In this document: positions 27,391-35,843 of the stretch, one piece after another
How the letters are laid out: each line of letters opens with the position of its first letter
Position numbering within the stretch: position 1 is the first letter of the stretch
NCBI GenBank assembly: GCA_003241845.1
Contig: QBMN01000004.1
Location: 1 to 58,071, forward strand
DNA length: 58,071 nucleotides
DNA from: Shackletoniella antarctica
GTDB lineage: Bacteria; Cyanobacteriota; Cyanobacteriia; Phormidesmidales; Phormidesmidaceae
Reading direction: 5' to 3'
Made by a program: the position numbers and the translations under genes
Notes under the pieces: generated by a model
Databases searched by the model: none
What the model saw: the letters and a program-made list of their open reading frames with translations, nothing else
Told to the model about the DNA's origin: nothing

Positions 27391-28725
27391 CTAGCTCAGA
27401 TCGCTAATGTCATCTAGACTGTCGAGCAGATCATCGGCGGCATAGTCTGGCCCAGGGCCGCTGAGCAGACTCTCAAGGTCTTCGGTATCAAAGTCAGTAT
27501 CTAGACCTAACCCGTCGTCTTGACCAAAACCTTGACCGCCATCGCTCTCAATATCGCTGTCGAGCAGGTCTAACCCCAGATCGTCCGAGTCGGCTAAGGA
27601 AGATTTAGCTTCTGGAGAAAAGGCATCTAGATCTAAGCTGACTTCAGAGCTATCTAGGCTAACGTCGTCCATACCTAGGCTGGCTTCAATGCTGGCGGCT
27701 AGGGCGGCGGCATTGGCAGCGGCGATCGCGCCTTCTAGATCTAACTCTGCCTCATCGGTGACCGAGGGCGCGGCCTTCGTCGGAGCACCGGCCTGAAAAA
27801 GCTGCAGGCGGGCTTCGTAGCTTTGCTCTAGCTCTTGGGTGCGCTGGTTGAGTTCATCCTGGTAGTGTTCAATCTTCTCGGCCAGTTTTTGCTCATACTC
27901 TACCCGCAGGTTCTCTTCTAGCTCGCGGCGCAGGTTTAGCTCTAGCTCAGCAGTGGAGGGTTGTTCTGGCGCGCCAGATACCGGGCCTGGAGCGCTGCCT
28001 AGGGCCATCGACAGCCGAGCCGCGTACTCTTGCTCAAGCTGGGCTATGCGCTCGGCCATGTCGTCTTGGTACTGGGCAATGCGCTCGGCTAGCCGTTGGT
28101 CATACTCTGCCTGGAGGCGGGCTTCTAGCTCGGCGGTGCCACTAGCGGCGGGGTCGCCAGCGACAGGCTGCTCTGGCACCAGGTTGCCCAGGGGAATATC
28201 GGTAGGCGACTGGGCCAGGCTGGCTTGGTCTTGGTAGCGGGCGATCGCCTCTGCCAAGCGCTGGTCGTAGCCTTGCTGGGCGATCGCCCGCTCCTCCGTC
28301 AGTCTTGCTTGCAGGTGCTGCTCGTAGGCCTGCTGCATTTTACCGGCCACCTCTTTCAGCCGGGTTTCATACTGTTTGCGAATGCGTTGATCAACCGAGC
28401 TGTCAGTTTCTACGGCAGCACTGCCCACTAGACCCTGGCGGGCCTGGTACTCGGCCTCCAGCTGGCCGAGCTGTTCATTCAGCTGGGTCTGGTGGCGCTC
28501 TATGCTTTCTGCCAGCTGGGCTTCATAGTCTTGTTGCAGCTGCTGAGTGGCCTCGCGCAGCCGCCGCTCGTGCTCCTGTTCCAGGTCTTCTTGGCGCTTC
28601 TGGCTTTGGCGCAGGGCCTCGGTCAGCTCATTGACCTGGCCCTGGCGCAGGTAATAGCCCACAATCACGGCTAGCAGCAGGCCAATGAGAACGGCAACAA
28701 TTAGACCCTGGGTAAGTTGAGGCAT
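27391..28725 (-). CDS. Membrane-anchored coiled-coil protein
   Basis: A 444-residue protein starts with one transmembrane helix (GLIVAVLIGLLLAVIVGYYL). A long coiled coil with repeated units such as YDQRLAEAI and YEQKLAEKIEHYQ follows, and then an acidic serine/aspartate-rich tail (DDVSLDSSEVSLDLDAFSPE). It has no enzyme motif. The layout suggests an inner-membrane scaffold facing the cytoplasm. Internal repetition is visible at both DNA and protein level. It is a single gene ending at a bidirectional terminator. Function unknown. Confidence 0.75.
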   Translation of the reverse strand: MPQLTQGLIVAVLIGLLLAVIVGYYLRQGQVNELTEALRQSQKRQEDLEQEHERRLREATQQLQQDYEAQLAESIERHQTQLNEQLGQLEAEYQARQGLVGSAAVETDSSVDQRIRKQYETRLKEVAGKMQQAYEQHLQARLTEERAIAQQGYDQRLAEAIARYQDQASLAQSPTDIPLGNLVPEQPVAGDPAASGTAELEARLQAEYDQRLAERIAQYQDDMAERIAQLEQEYAARLSMALGSAPGPVSGAPEQPSTAELELNLRRELEENLRVEYEQKLAEKIEHYQDELNQRTQELEQSYEARLQLFQAGAPTKAAPSVTDEAELDLEGAIAAANAAALAASIEASLGMDDVSLDSSEVSLDLDAFSPEAKSSLADSDDLGLDLLDSDIESDGGQGFGQDDGLGLDTDFDTEDLESLLSGPGPDYAADDLLDSLDDISDLS

Positions 28726-29077
28726 GGTGTTTCCCCCTGTAAAACGTCAAGACGAGCCGTGTAGAGCATCCACGCCTAAGGGGCAGACAACCAACCGCTA
28801 CCCCGCCTTTGCAGCCACTTTCATAGCAACTAAATATGACCAACAATGATATACGCTGCGCCAGGTTTAGGATCTCAAACTTTACCCCGCTGCGCCCGTC
28901 AGCGCAGCGGCCTGGGGCGCAAAATTCCCAGCTTTTTGATCACCTTTCCATAACAGTTTATGACTGGGCCAGGGTCACTGCGGCGAGCCGCTGGGGTCAT
29001 CCTCTAGAATAGAGACACAGTGGGTCGGTGCTGCCGCATCGTTTCCCTAACCCTGTTGATCCCCTACGCCATTGCTT
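28726..29077. other. Divergent intergenic region, coiled-coil gene / rsfS
   Basis: About 350 bases hold two divergent promoters. A TAGAAT element near 29007 could be the -10 of rsfS. I see no ORF, RNA gene or repeat. Confidence 0.35.
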
Positions 29078-29551
29078 ATGACCCAGTCTTCCCACCGTCA
29101 GCCGGCGATCGCCACCAGTGTCGCCGCCTCAGCCCAACCCGCCTCTGCCCAACCCGCCTCTGCCCAAATAGAGGATGACGCATTAAACCTGGCCTACGCC
29201 ATTGCCGCCGCTGCCGATGATCGCAAAGCGGGCAACATCACAATTCTACAGGTGGGAGAGGTGTCATATCTGGCCGATTACTTTGTGGTAGCTACCGGTT
29301 TTTCGGCGGTGCAGGTGCGAGCCATTACCGGCTCTATCGAAGCGATCATAGAAACTGACCACAACCGTCGCCCCCTCAGGGTTGAGGGCCAGGGCGAAGG
29401 CAGCTGGATTGTGATGGACTACGGTGAGGTGATCGTCCATATCTTCATGCCCGAGGCTCGAGACTTCTACGATCTAGAAGCCTTTTGGGGCCACGCCAAT
29501 CAAATTCTCTATCAGCCCTCCGGCCAGCAATTTAACCCGGCTCAGTTCTAA
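29078..29551 (+). CDS. rsfS: Ribosomal silencing factor RsfS
   Basis: RsfS (Iojap family) binds ribosomal protein L14 and blocks joining of the subunits when nutrients are short. The 157-residue protein has the core ITILQVGEVSYLADYFVVAT, SAVQVRAITGSIE, and the conserved WIVMDYGEVIVHIFMPEARDFY split across about 22 residues. A nonconserved N-terminal tail contains a PASAQ duplication. The ATG at 29078 is preferred over the TTG two codons upstream. Confidence 0.93.
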   Translation: MTQSSHRQPAIATSVAASAQPASAQPASAQIEDDALNLAYAIAAAADDRKAGNITILQVGEVSYLADYFVVATGFSAVQVRAITGSIEAIIETDHNRRPLRVEGQGEGSWIVMDYGEVIVHIFMPEARDFYDLEAFWGHANQILYQPSGQQFNPAQF

Positions 29552-29684
29552 TCTCCCAGCGCTAGTCTCTTAGGCTGTGCGACCCGGTGCTGCCACCCCA
29601 TCAACGACGGTAAATTTCCTGGGTGGCCGTTCCTATTGGCAGGCAATTCATTTAGGCTGGAGCTAGATTTTTGTAGTGTCGGCA

Positions 29685-30173
29685 ATGCCTCAACGATGTC
29701 CGGTACCGGCTGAGCAACAGCCCATTAACGAATATCAGGGCGTGCGAGAGTCCTGGTTTTACGGCTGGGGTAGCCGCGATCTGGCCAGCTACCTCAAGCC
29801 CTTGGTAATTTTGTGGGGCGTGAGCTGGGTGGTAGCTGGGCCAATGGCGGCGGCAAGTTTTGCCCCCGATAAGCATCCTCTGCCCTTTGGCCTGAGTGCA
29901 GCCATGGGGGCACTGGTGCTGCCCATGCTGGCATTGCTCCAGCTCTATGTGGGCTGGTCTCACGTGGGTGGGCGGCTGCGCCAGGCTACTGTGCCCTACG
30001 AAGAGTCGGGCTGGTACGACGGTCAGCTATGGGTTAAACCCGAAGAGGTGTCAAATCGCGATCGCCTCATCGTAGACTATCAGGTGCTGCCCGTACTCCA
30101 GCGCATTCGCCGCACCCTGGGGGTGTTTGCCCTGCTGCTGGCCCTGGGGCTAATTGTCTGGCCGCTGATCTAG
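29685..30173 (+). CDS. CGLD27 family membrane protein
   Basis: A 162-residue protein begins MPQRCPVPAEQQPINEYQ and has the family words ESWFYGWGSRDLASYLKPL and PYEESGWYDGQLWVKP. Two or three hydrophobic helices are present. CGLD27 (DUF1230) is conserved in cyanobacteria and chloroplasts and linked to iron or photosynthesis-related roles; the precise function is not known. It follows rsfS by about 130 bases and precedes the asparaginase gene, all on the same strand, and could be cotranscribed with them. Confidence 0.85.
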   Translation: MPQRCPVPAEQQPINEYQGVRESWFYGWGSRDLASYLKPLVILWGVSWVVAGPMAAASFAPDKHPLPFGLSAAMGALVLPMLALLQLYVGWSHVGGRLRQATVPYEESGWYDGQLWVKPEEVSNRDRLIVDYQVLPVLQRIRRTLGVFALLLALGLIVWPLI

Positions 30174-30289
30174 GATTTGAGCCTAGGATTCAAGGCTAAG
30201 ATTTGAATCTAGCCTCTGAATCTAACATCTGAATCCCGCAGCAGCTCCCCTACAGTATTGCTTTTGTTCACCACCGCAGAGCCTTTCCT

Positions 30290-31252
30290 ATGACCAGTAG
30301 TCGGGTTAGTCGACACCAAACTAAAGAGCTAGAGATCCAGCTGCTGCGCGAAGGCATCGCAGAGTCGTACCATATCGCCCATGTGGCCGTGTGTGACAAC
30401 CGTGGCCGCACCCTCTCAGTGGCGGGCAATGGCGAACTGGGCACCTTTATTCGCTCCGCCCTAAAACCGTTTCAGGCCCTGGCCGTAACCGCCGCCGGGG
30501 CGCTAGAGCGCTACAATCTCGACGATCGAGACTTGGCCATCATGTGCGGTTCCCACCAGGGCAGCATTGAGCAGGCCCGCCAGGCCTTTCACATTTTGTG
30601 GCAGGCCGACCTTGACCCCACAGACCTGCGCTGCCCCACCCCCGAGGGCAAAAAAAGCCGCCTAGAGCACAACTGCTCGGGCAAGCACGCGGGCATGCTG
30701 GCCGTCAGTCAGCAGCGCAACTGGCCCCTAGAGAGCTACCTTGATCGCAACCATCCGGTGCAAAAGCTGATTTTGGGCCGCATTGCAGAACTGCTGGGCA
30801 TGCCCTCCGACGAGTTTATCTGCGCCCACGACGACTGCGGTGCCCCCACCTACTTTATGCAGCTCAGCCAGATGGCCGTCCTGTTTGCCATGCTGTCGTC
30901 GGGCAACAACCTCGATATGGAGCGCATTGTGCGGGCCATGACCAGCCACCCCGACATGGTGGGTGGCCCCGGCAGCTTCGACACCACCCTGATGAATCTC
31001 ACCAATGGTGCCCTGGTGAGCAAGTCGGGGGCTGAGGGCATTCAGTGCATCGGCAAGGTTGGCGAAGGGCTGGGGGTTTCGATCAAGGTGATCGACGGCG
31101 CTAAGCGGGCCAAGTACGCCACCGCTATTTTTACCCTGCGGCAGCTCGGCTGGATCACACCGACCATTGCTGATACCCTGGCTGAGACCTATATGAAAAT
31201 TGGTGAGTTTACGCGCCTAGACGTGCTCGGCGATCTGCCCATGATGTACTGA
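30290..31252 (+). CDS. L-asparaginase II family enzyme
   Basis: A 320-residue protein matches the asparaginase family PF06089, which hydrolyses asparagine to aspartate and ammonia. Diagnostic stretches include FIRSALKPFQALAV, IMCGSHQGSIEQARQ, HNCSGKHAGMLAV and HDDCGAPTYFMQLSQMA. This family is distinct from the type I/II bacterial asparaginases and from the Ntn-hydrolase type. The ATG start fits the family. Upstream, imperfect GATTTGAATCTAGC-like repeats occupy 30174-30230. Confidence 0.85.
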   Translation: MTSSRVSRHQTKELEIQLLREGIAESYHIAHVAVCDNRGRTLSVAGNGELGTFIRSALKPFQALAVTAAGALERYNLDDRDLAIMCGSHQGSIEQARQAFHILWQADLDPTDLRCPTPEGKKSRLEHNCSGKHAGMLAVSQQRNWPLESYLDRNHPVQKLILGRIAELLGMPSDEFICAHDDCGAPTYFMQLSQMAVLFAMLSSGNNLDMERIVRAMTSHPDMVGGPGSFDTTLMNLTNGALVSKSGAEGIQCIGKVGEGLGVSIKVIDGAKRAKYATAIFTLRQLGWITPTIADTLAETYMKIGEFTRLDVLGDLPMMY

Positions 31253-31261
31253 ACCCGCTGT

Positions 31262-31301
31262 CCCGAGAGGGCCCGAGAGGGCCCGAGAGGGCCCGAGAGG
31301 G
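31262..31301. repeat. Four tandem copies of a 10-bp unit
   Basis: CCCGAGAGGG is repeated four times in tandem directly after the asparaginase stop codon. The unit is itself nearly self-complementary (CCC...GGG), so it can fold into several alternative hairpins and may act at the 3' end of the mRNA. Confidence 0.9.
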
Positions 31302-31389
31302 GTTGAGCCACCCTAGAGCCAGCAAAGCCCAACCCCAGAGAAAATTAATTGTTAACTGAGAACATTTAGCGCTATAGTAAATAAGTCGC

Positions 31390-31466
<77 letters not shown>

Positions 31467-31472
31467 AAACAG

Positions 31473-31510
31473 CAAAAAGGGTTTCTAGAGTTTTCTAGAA
31501 ACCCTTTTTG
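31473..31510 (+). terminator. Terminator of tRNA-fMet
   Basis: CAAAAAGGGTTTCTAGA pairs perfectly with TCTAGAAACCCTTTTTG around a GTTT loop, with a T-run on the 3' arm. Confidence 0.9.
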
Positions 31511-31596
31511 TTTGACTCGATTTTTGGCCAGGCTTGGTCAGCGTCCCCCCGGTGGGCGATAGTGATTTTTGTTCACCCCGTCGAGGCCAGGCACCG

Positions 31597-32964
31597 ATGG
31601 CTCAGCCCAAGATTATTGTTCTAGACGACGACCCCACCGGCTCTCAGACGGTGCACAGCTGCCTGCTGCTGCTGCAGTGGGATGTCGAGACGCTGCGCCA
31701 GGGGTTACGGGATGCGTCGCCGATTTTCTTCGTGTTGACCAACACCCGCGCCCTGGCCGCCGCTGCCGCTGAGCAGGTGACCCGAGAGGTGTGCCAAAAC
31801 CTCAAGGCGGCGATCGCCCTCGAAGGCGTCCAAGACTTTCTCGTGGTCAGCCGCTCTGACTCTACCCTGCGGGGCCACTACCCGGTGGAAACCGATGCGA
31901 TCGCGGGCGTTCTCGGCCCCTTCGACGCCCACTTCCTAGTGCCTGCCTTTTTTGAAGGCGGTCGCATCACTCGCAACAGCATCCACTACCTGATGGTCGA
32001 TGGCGTCCCCACCCCGGTTCATCAAACCGAGTTCGCCAAAGATTCTGTGTTTGGCTACAGCACCAGCTACCTACCCGACTACGCCGCCGAAAAGACCGCT
32101 GGCCTCATCCAGGCCGACGCGGTCGAACGCTTTACCCTAGAGGATATTCGCGCCGGATCTCTGGATCGGCTGCTGGCCCTAGAGCACAACGTCTGCTGCG
32201 CCGTCGATGGCGAGACCCAGGCCGACCTCAACCAGTTTGCCCAAGATCTGCTGATTGCCGCCGCCCAGGGCAAGAAATTTTTGTTTCGCAGCGCCGCCAG
32301 CATTCTCACTGCCCTAGCAGCCCTGCCCCCTCAGCCCATCGATGCCAGCCACATGAGCACCTACGTGCGCGGCGACAGGCCGGGGGCGATCGTCGTCGGC
32401 TCCCACGTTAAAAAAACTACCCAGCAGCTAGAGCAACTGCTCCAAGAGCCGGGGGTCACGGGCATTGAGGTGAATGTGGCCTACCTGCGCGATTTGCAGA
32501 GTGTTCGGGAACCGACTCGGGACGAGTATCCGTCCCGGAATCGCGGCCCGGCGGCCCACAGCCAGTTGCTAGCAGACATTCTGACCCAAGTGACCCAGGC
32601 CCACAGTGAAGGGCTAGTGCCCGTGGTCTACACTAGCCGCGACGAACTCACCTTCGACACAGTGCAGGCCCGGCTCGACTTTGGCGTCGAGGTATCATCC
32701 CTGCTGATGGATGTGATTAAAGGATTGCCCGCTGATATCGGCTTTCTGATCAGCAAGGGTGGCATCACTTCCAATGACACCCTCAGCACCGGGCTAGCGC
32801 TGCGGACGGCCCGCCTGCTTGGCCAAATTCTCCCCGGTGTCTCCGCCGTGCGGACCCCCGCCGACCATGTCCAGTTTCCTGACCTGCCGGTGGTGCTGTT
32901 CCCCGGCAATGTCGGGGATGGAGATGCGCTGGCGCTAGCCTACCGGCGACTAATGGGTTTGTAG
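31597..32964 (+). CDS. Four-carbon acid sugar kinase family protein
   Basis: A 455-residue protein matches the OtnK/DUF1537 kinase family, which phosphorylates four-carbon acid sugars such as threonate or erythronate. Family words include IIVLDDDPTGSQTVH at the N terminus, VVSRSDSTLRGHYPVETDAI, FLVPAFFEGGRIT, and the C-terminal FLISKGGITSNDT. The start at 31597 (MAQPKIIVLDD) matches the family; the longer ORF from 31534 does not. Around residue 310 an insertion encodes RDEYPSRNRGP, whose 18-base core is shared with the unrelated gene at 49772-50572. Confidence 0.85.
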   Translation: MAQPKIIVLDDDPTGSQTVHSCLLLLQWDVETLRQGLRDASPIFFVLTNTRALAAAAAEQVTREVCQNLKAAIALEGVQDFLVVSRSDSTLRGHYPVETDAIAGVLGPFDAHFLVPAFFEGGRITRNSIHYLMVDGVPTPVHQTEFAKDSVFGYSTSYLPDYAAEKTAGLIQADAVERFTLEDIRAGSLDRLLALEHNVCCAVDGETQADLNQFAQDLLIAAAQGKKFLFRSAASILTALAALPPQPIDASHMSTYVRGDRPGAIVVGSHVKKTTQQLEQLLQEPGVTGIEVNVAYLRDLQSVREPTRDEYPSRNRGPAAHSQLLADILTQVTQAHSEGLVPVVYTSRDELTFDTVQARLDFGVEVSSLLMDVIKGLPADIGFLISKGGITSNDTLSTGLALRTARLLGQILPGVSAVRTPADHVQFPDLPVVLFPGNVGDGDALALAYRRLMGL

Positions 32965-33058
32965 GTTAACCCACCCCGCCCTCCGGGCACCCCTCCCTGG
33001 AGGGGATGTGTCGTCCATCTCTTCATTAGCCCTATGTCAGTGCCAAAAGTCAGCGGCT

Positions 33059-33292
33059 CTAAGCAGCTAAGAGCGCATCCTCAACAGGCTTGGGCAACTC
33101 AATCGGGTAAAAGCGGCTGGCCGCAAAAGCATAGTCGTCGCCACTTTCATCGATGACTCGCATTAGCCCGCTGGAAGTGGCATCATCATCCCGAATAGAA
33201 CGGTAGATTTTGCCGATTTCCAGAGATGCCTCGTAATCGGCATTGTTGAGGCAAACTACGAACTGAATATCGTCAACAGATTGGGTTCGCAT
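33059..33292 (-). CDS. Conserved cyanobacterial small protein
   Basis: A 77-residue protein starts MRTQSVDDIQFVVCLNNADY and ends PKPVEDALLAA. The pattern of alternating beta segments (IGKIYRSIRDDD, LMRVIDESGDDY) is common among small cyanobacterial proteins of unknown function found next to DUF-type partners. Its start codon lies two bases after the stop of the upstream broken gene at 33295-33507, so the pair was an operon. A toxin/antitoxin-like role is possible but not shown. Confidence 0.65.
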   Translation of the reverse strand: MRTQSVDDIQFVVCLNNADYEASLEIGKIYRSIRDDDATSSGLMRVIDESGDDYAFAASRFYPIELPKPVEDALLAA

Positions 33293-33294
33293 CG

Positions 33295-33507
33295 CTAGTC
33301 TAGAAAAGGAAACTTAATCTTGAACTCTTTCTTGCCAATGCCGTGGGCTTCATACCAGTGAACCTCAGCTAACCGTATGCTACCGTTTGGGAGCATGACT
33401 TGAGCAATACCCTTCAGCTTTCTCCACCGGCCCCGACCATATCACTTTTGTAATCTCGCCCTTTCTACCACTTCAAACAAGTCTTGGGGTTGATATTGTT
33501 CGGGCAT
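33295..33507 (-). pseudogene. Small partner gene with in-frame TGA
   Basis: From the ATG at 33507 the frame reads MPEQYQPQDLFEVVERARLQ, then a TGA at 33442-33444, then YGRGRWRKLKGIAQVML through EVHWYEAHGIGKKEFKIK to TAG at 33295. The latter part resembles a widespread small cyanobacterial protein with an EVHWYEAHGIGK signature. A single nonsense change splits the 70-residue gene. It sits immediately upstream of, and nearly touches, the small gene at 33059-33292. Confidence 0.55.
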
Positions 33508-33705
33508 AATATTCAGTAATGTTGATTTATATCGGCTCCTTATCGGATGAAGAAGGTACAGCGGAAGCCATGCTGGATAAGCGTTACAGGTATACCTACG
33601 TACCTCACGTCAGTGAGAACCGCTATAAAGAATAATGTTTTCTTAGGTAAACAGAATCTCAAATTAAGGAGTAAGGAAATATTTTTTTAGATTCTGAGCT
33701 GTGAA
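33508..33705. other. Boundary of the AT-rich island
   Basis: Composition shifts here from GC-rich to visibly AT-rich DNA. A 38-codon frame on the plus strand (33519-33635, MLIYIGSLSDEEGTAEAML...) exists but has no ribosome-binding site and no recognised family, so I do not call it a gene. No tRNA, direct repeat or integrase marks the boundary. Confidence 0.35.
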
Positions 33706-33890
33706 TCACCCATCAAAATAATTACTCATTAAATCCAAGATTTCTTTAAATTTCCTTTTGTCATCTGGGTTGACTTCTATACTGTTAGAAATTTTTTCTA
33801 AAGAACTTTCAGCAATTTCTCTAGCTATTGGATAAAATTTCTTCAAGGCGACATCAGGAATAGATAAAATCTTTCCTTTGACCTCATTAA

Positions 33891-34802
33891 TTAAATGCTC
33901 GTAGGGATCTGGCTCTGTGATTGAGGTTTGAGTATCTGGATCTGCTTGGTTTCTTCCTGTTGAACGGGGAGATTCTTGCTTGGCTTTAGGATGGTTGGCT
34001 TCAGATATATTCCTAAAACCACTAAAAGGCCCAGCAGGATTAGAGTGAAAACCGCGATAATCGGAATGGGTTTCTTTAGGGTTGTTTTTTTTTGAGAAAA
34101 ATCTAATTGAACTGAATTGCTATCTAGCCATTCAATACTTGCACTAGATCGACTGGATATACCTCTCCAAGCGGACAGAGATTGCAAAGATTCTTTGCTT
34201 TTCAAAGTAGTAACTAAGATCAATAAACTATCATCCTCTTCGGGAAACCTATTTTTCGACAGCTCACTACATAGCTGTTCTCTAACATCTTCAGAGTCAC
34301 CACTGATCCATTTTTGAGGGTTTGGATCACTATTTCCGAGATGGTTGAAATGTGTTCCTATCGACTCTAGTTCATCAAAGAACACTTGAAAACCATAGTC
34401 ATGACCGTCGTTATTAGTGATTGACTTGCTGACCAGATCGCCCAACTCACGCTTTAGCGCTAAAATCGTGATTGCTCTGATTATCTGTTCATTCTTTCCA
34501 TCTTCATCACCTGCAAAAGTCCATGCAACTGAATTTCTAATTTGCCTATTCATGAAATCCACTCTGTCAGGCTCTGTTTCCAGAGCCGTAACCAAGAGAA
34601 AAAAGTATCTCCCATGGCGAGCCAAAATAATTGAAGGTCGCTGAAATTCAATGATATCCTGAATTCTGAAGTCCTTAAAGAAATCCAGAAAAGGTGGCAC
34701 TTCAGTTTTTCTCTTGTCTGAATTCTGAATTTTTACCCATTGATAATCGTTTTCTTGACTATATCCCCTTGTCTGAATATGAAAACTTTTAATAGATGTC
34801 AT
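33891..34802 (-). CDS. Single-pass membrane protein of the GTPase operon
   Basis: The 303-residue protein starts at MTSIKSFHIQTRGYSQEN with AAGGA nine bases upstream. About 240 soluble residues without a recognised domain are followed by one transmembrane helix (IIAVFTLILLGLLVVLGIYL) and a short tail. After the tail diverges near 34015, another frame stays open and protein-like (NISEANHPKAKQESP ... EPDPYEHLINEVKGKILSIP) to a TGA at 33706. The true gene may therefore be about 60 residues longer with one frameshift. It is the third gene of the operon, 16 bases after the small GTPase gene. Its role could be a GTPase-activating or effector partner; that is inference. Confidence 0.7.
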   Translation of the reverse strand: MTSIKSFHIQTRGYSQENDYQWVKIQNSDKRKTEVPPFLDFFKDFRIQDIIEFQRPSIILARHGRYFFLLVTALETEPDRVDFMNRQIRNSVAWTFAGDEDGKNEQIIRAITILALKRELGDLVSKSITNNDGHDYGFQVFFDELESIGTHFNHLGNSDPNPQKWISGDSEDVREQLCSELSKNRFPEEDDSLLILVTTLKSKESLQSLSAWRGISSRSSASIEWLDSNSVQLDFSQKKTTLKKPIPIIAVFTLILLGLLVVLGIYLKPTILKPSKNLPVQQEETKQIQILKPQSQSQIPTSI

Positions 34803-34818
34803 GACCAACTTCCTTAGC

Positions 34819-35802
34819 CTAAATTTTCAACCAGCTTTCACCCTGGAGAATAGTGAAGCCATCACTTGTTTTACATCCTCTGGCAAATTCATCAACTGCT
34901 TTTTGAAGATGATTGTCTATACCTAACCAACCTCTAATAAAGTTGAATTTGCCCCAGCTTCTGGAATCGAGATGGATTTTCAGGAGAAATCTCAGCAAAT
35001 ATCTCAATGGCTGTTCACTATCTCTGGGCTCATATTTTGCATCATGTCGAGTTTTTCGAAAATAGAAGTGTGGATTTCCCTTATCATCAGCTTCTATACG
35101 CGATAAAACTACATTGCCTACTGTCTGGACAGGAGTCAAAACACTGACAACCCAAGATGACAAGCTTTCTGATCTAAAATGATCAAGCAAGCTAGAATAT
35201 CCTGACTTGATTGCTTCTTCCAGAATGTTTTTCTGTTGCTTCTTCAAATATTTCTCGCATTTTACAGGCGCAAAAATAATCATTTTGGGTTCATTAGCAT
35301 CTCTGGTTGAATAAGCATCTTTAAATAGATCTTTGATTTGTTGGGGTCTGTTTATCCTTTCGTGATATCTTCCATTTTGCTCCATCAGAGATGGTGCGTC
35401 TATCGCAACTAAAATCACATGAGATTCTACAATGAGGTTTCGCAGGAATTCTTTCTCATCCTTTGTTGACTTCGCTGCATGATATCCTCCCGGGTAATCC
35501 CTGAATCTTAGGGTTAAAGATGGCTTTTTACCTTTTTTGCCAAGGCCAAAAGTGAATGATCTTAAAGAATCTGGCCCCCCAATCGCTTCAGTGCCTTGTA
35601 TTCCACCTTTGGCTTCAAAAGCATCCAATAGACTCTTTAAATCAATCAGTGTATCTTGCAGAATTGCTGAGCTATCCTCATCTGGGGTCAACTGCAAGTC
35701 AGTACTACCAATATTGCTTTCAAACTGCTCATACATCGCAGTCAAAAGAGTCGTCTTGCCAACACCACTTGGCCCAAGCATAGTTATCTGAAGTTCTGAC
35801 AT
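34819..35802 (-). CDS. Small P-loop GTPase-like protein of the GTPase operon
   Basis: A 327-residue protein starts MSELQITMLGPSGVGKTT, with the P-loop lysine at K16 and GGAG eight bases before the ATG. A G3-like DYPGG follows in LTLRFRDYPGGYHAAKSTK. Further on is VILVAIDAPSLMEQNGRYHE and a segment MIIFAPVKCEKYL, which may replace the usual NKxD. The pattern resembles the double-GTPase families described in bacterial NTP-dependent conflict systems, though I cannot assign it firmly. It is the middle gene of three, following the dynamin-like gene by 41 bases. Confidence 0.75.
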   Translation of the reverse strand: MSELQITMLGPSGVGKTTLLTAMYEQFESNIGSTDLQLTPDEDSSAILQDTLIDLKSLLDAFEAKGGIQGTEAIGGPDSLRSFTFGLGKKGKKPSLTLRFRDYPGGYHAAKSTKDEKEFLRNLIVESHVILVAIDAPSLMEQNGRYHERINRPQQIKDLFKDAYSTRDANEPKMIIFAPVKCEKYLKKQQKNILEEAIKSGYSSLLDHFRSESLSSWVVSVLTPVQTVGNVVLSRIEADDKGNPHFYFRKTRHDAKYEPRDSEQPLRYLLRFLLKIHLDSRSWGKFNFIRGWLGIDNHLQKAVDEFARGCKTSDGFTILQGESWLKI

Positions 35803-35843
35803 TAAGTTTTCTCCAAACCAGGTATTCTCCACAACCTTAGATC

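Noticed and set aside
28825-29077. Small RNA upstream of rsfS
   Set aside because: No hairpin plus T-run combination was found; only a possible -10 element.
33519-33635. 38-codon plus-strand ORF (MLIYIGSLSDEEG...)
   Set aside because: No ribosome-binding site, no recognised family, at a composition boundary; could be chance.
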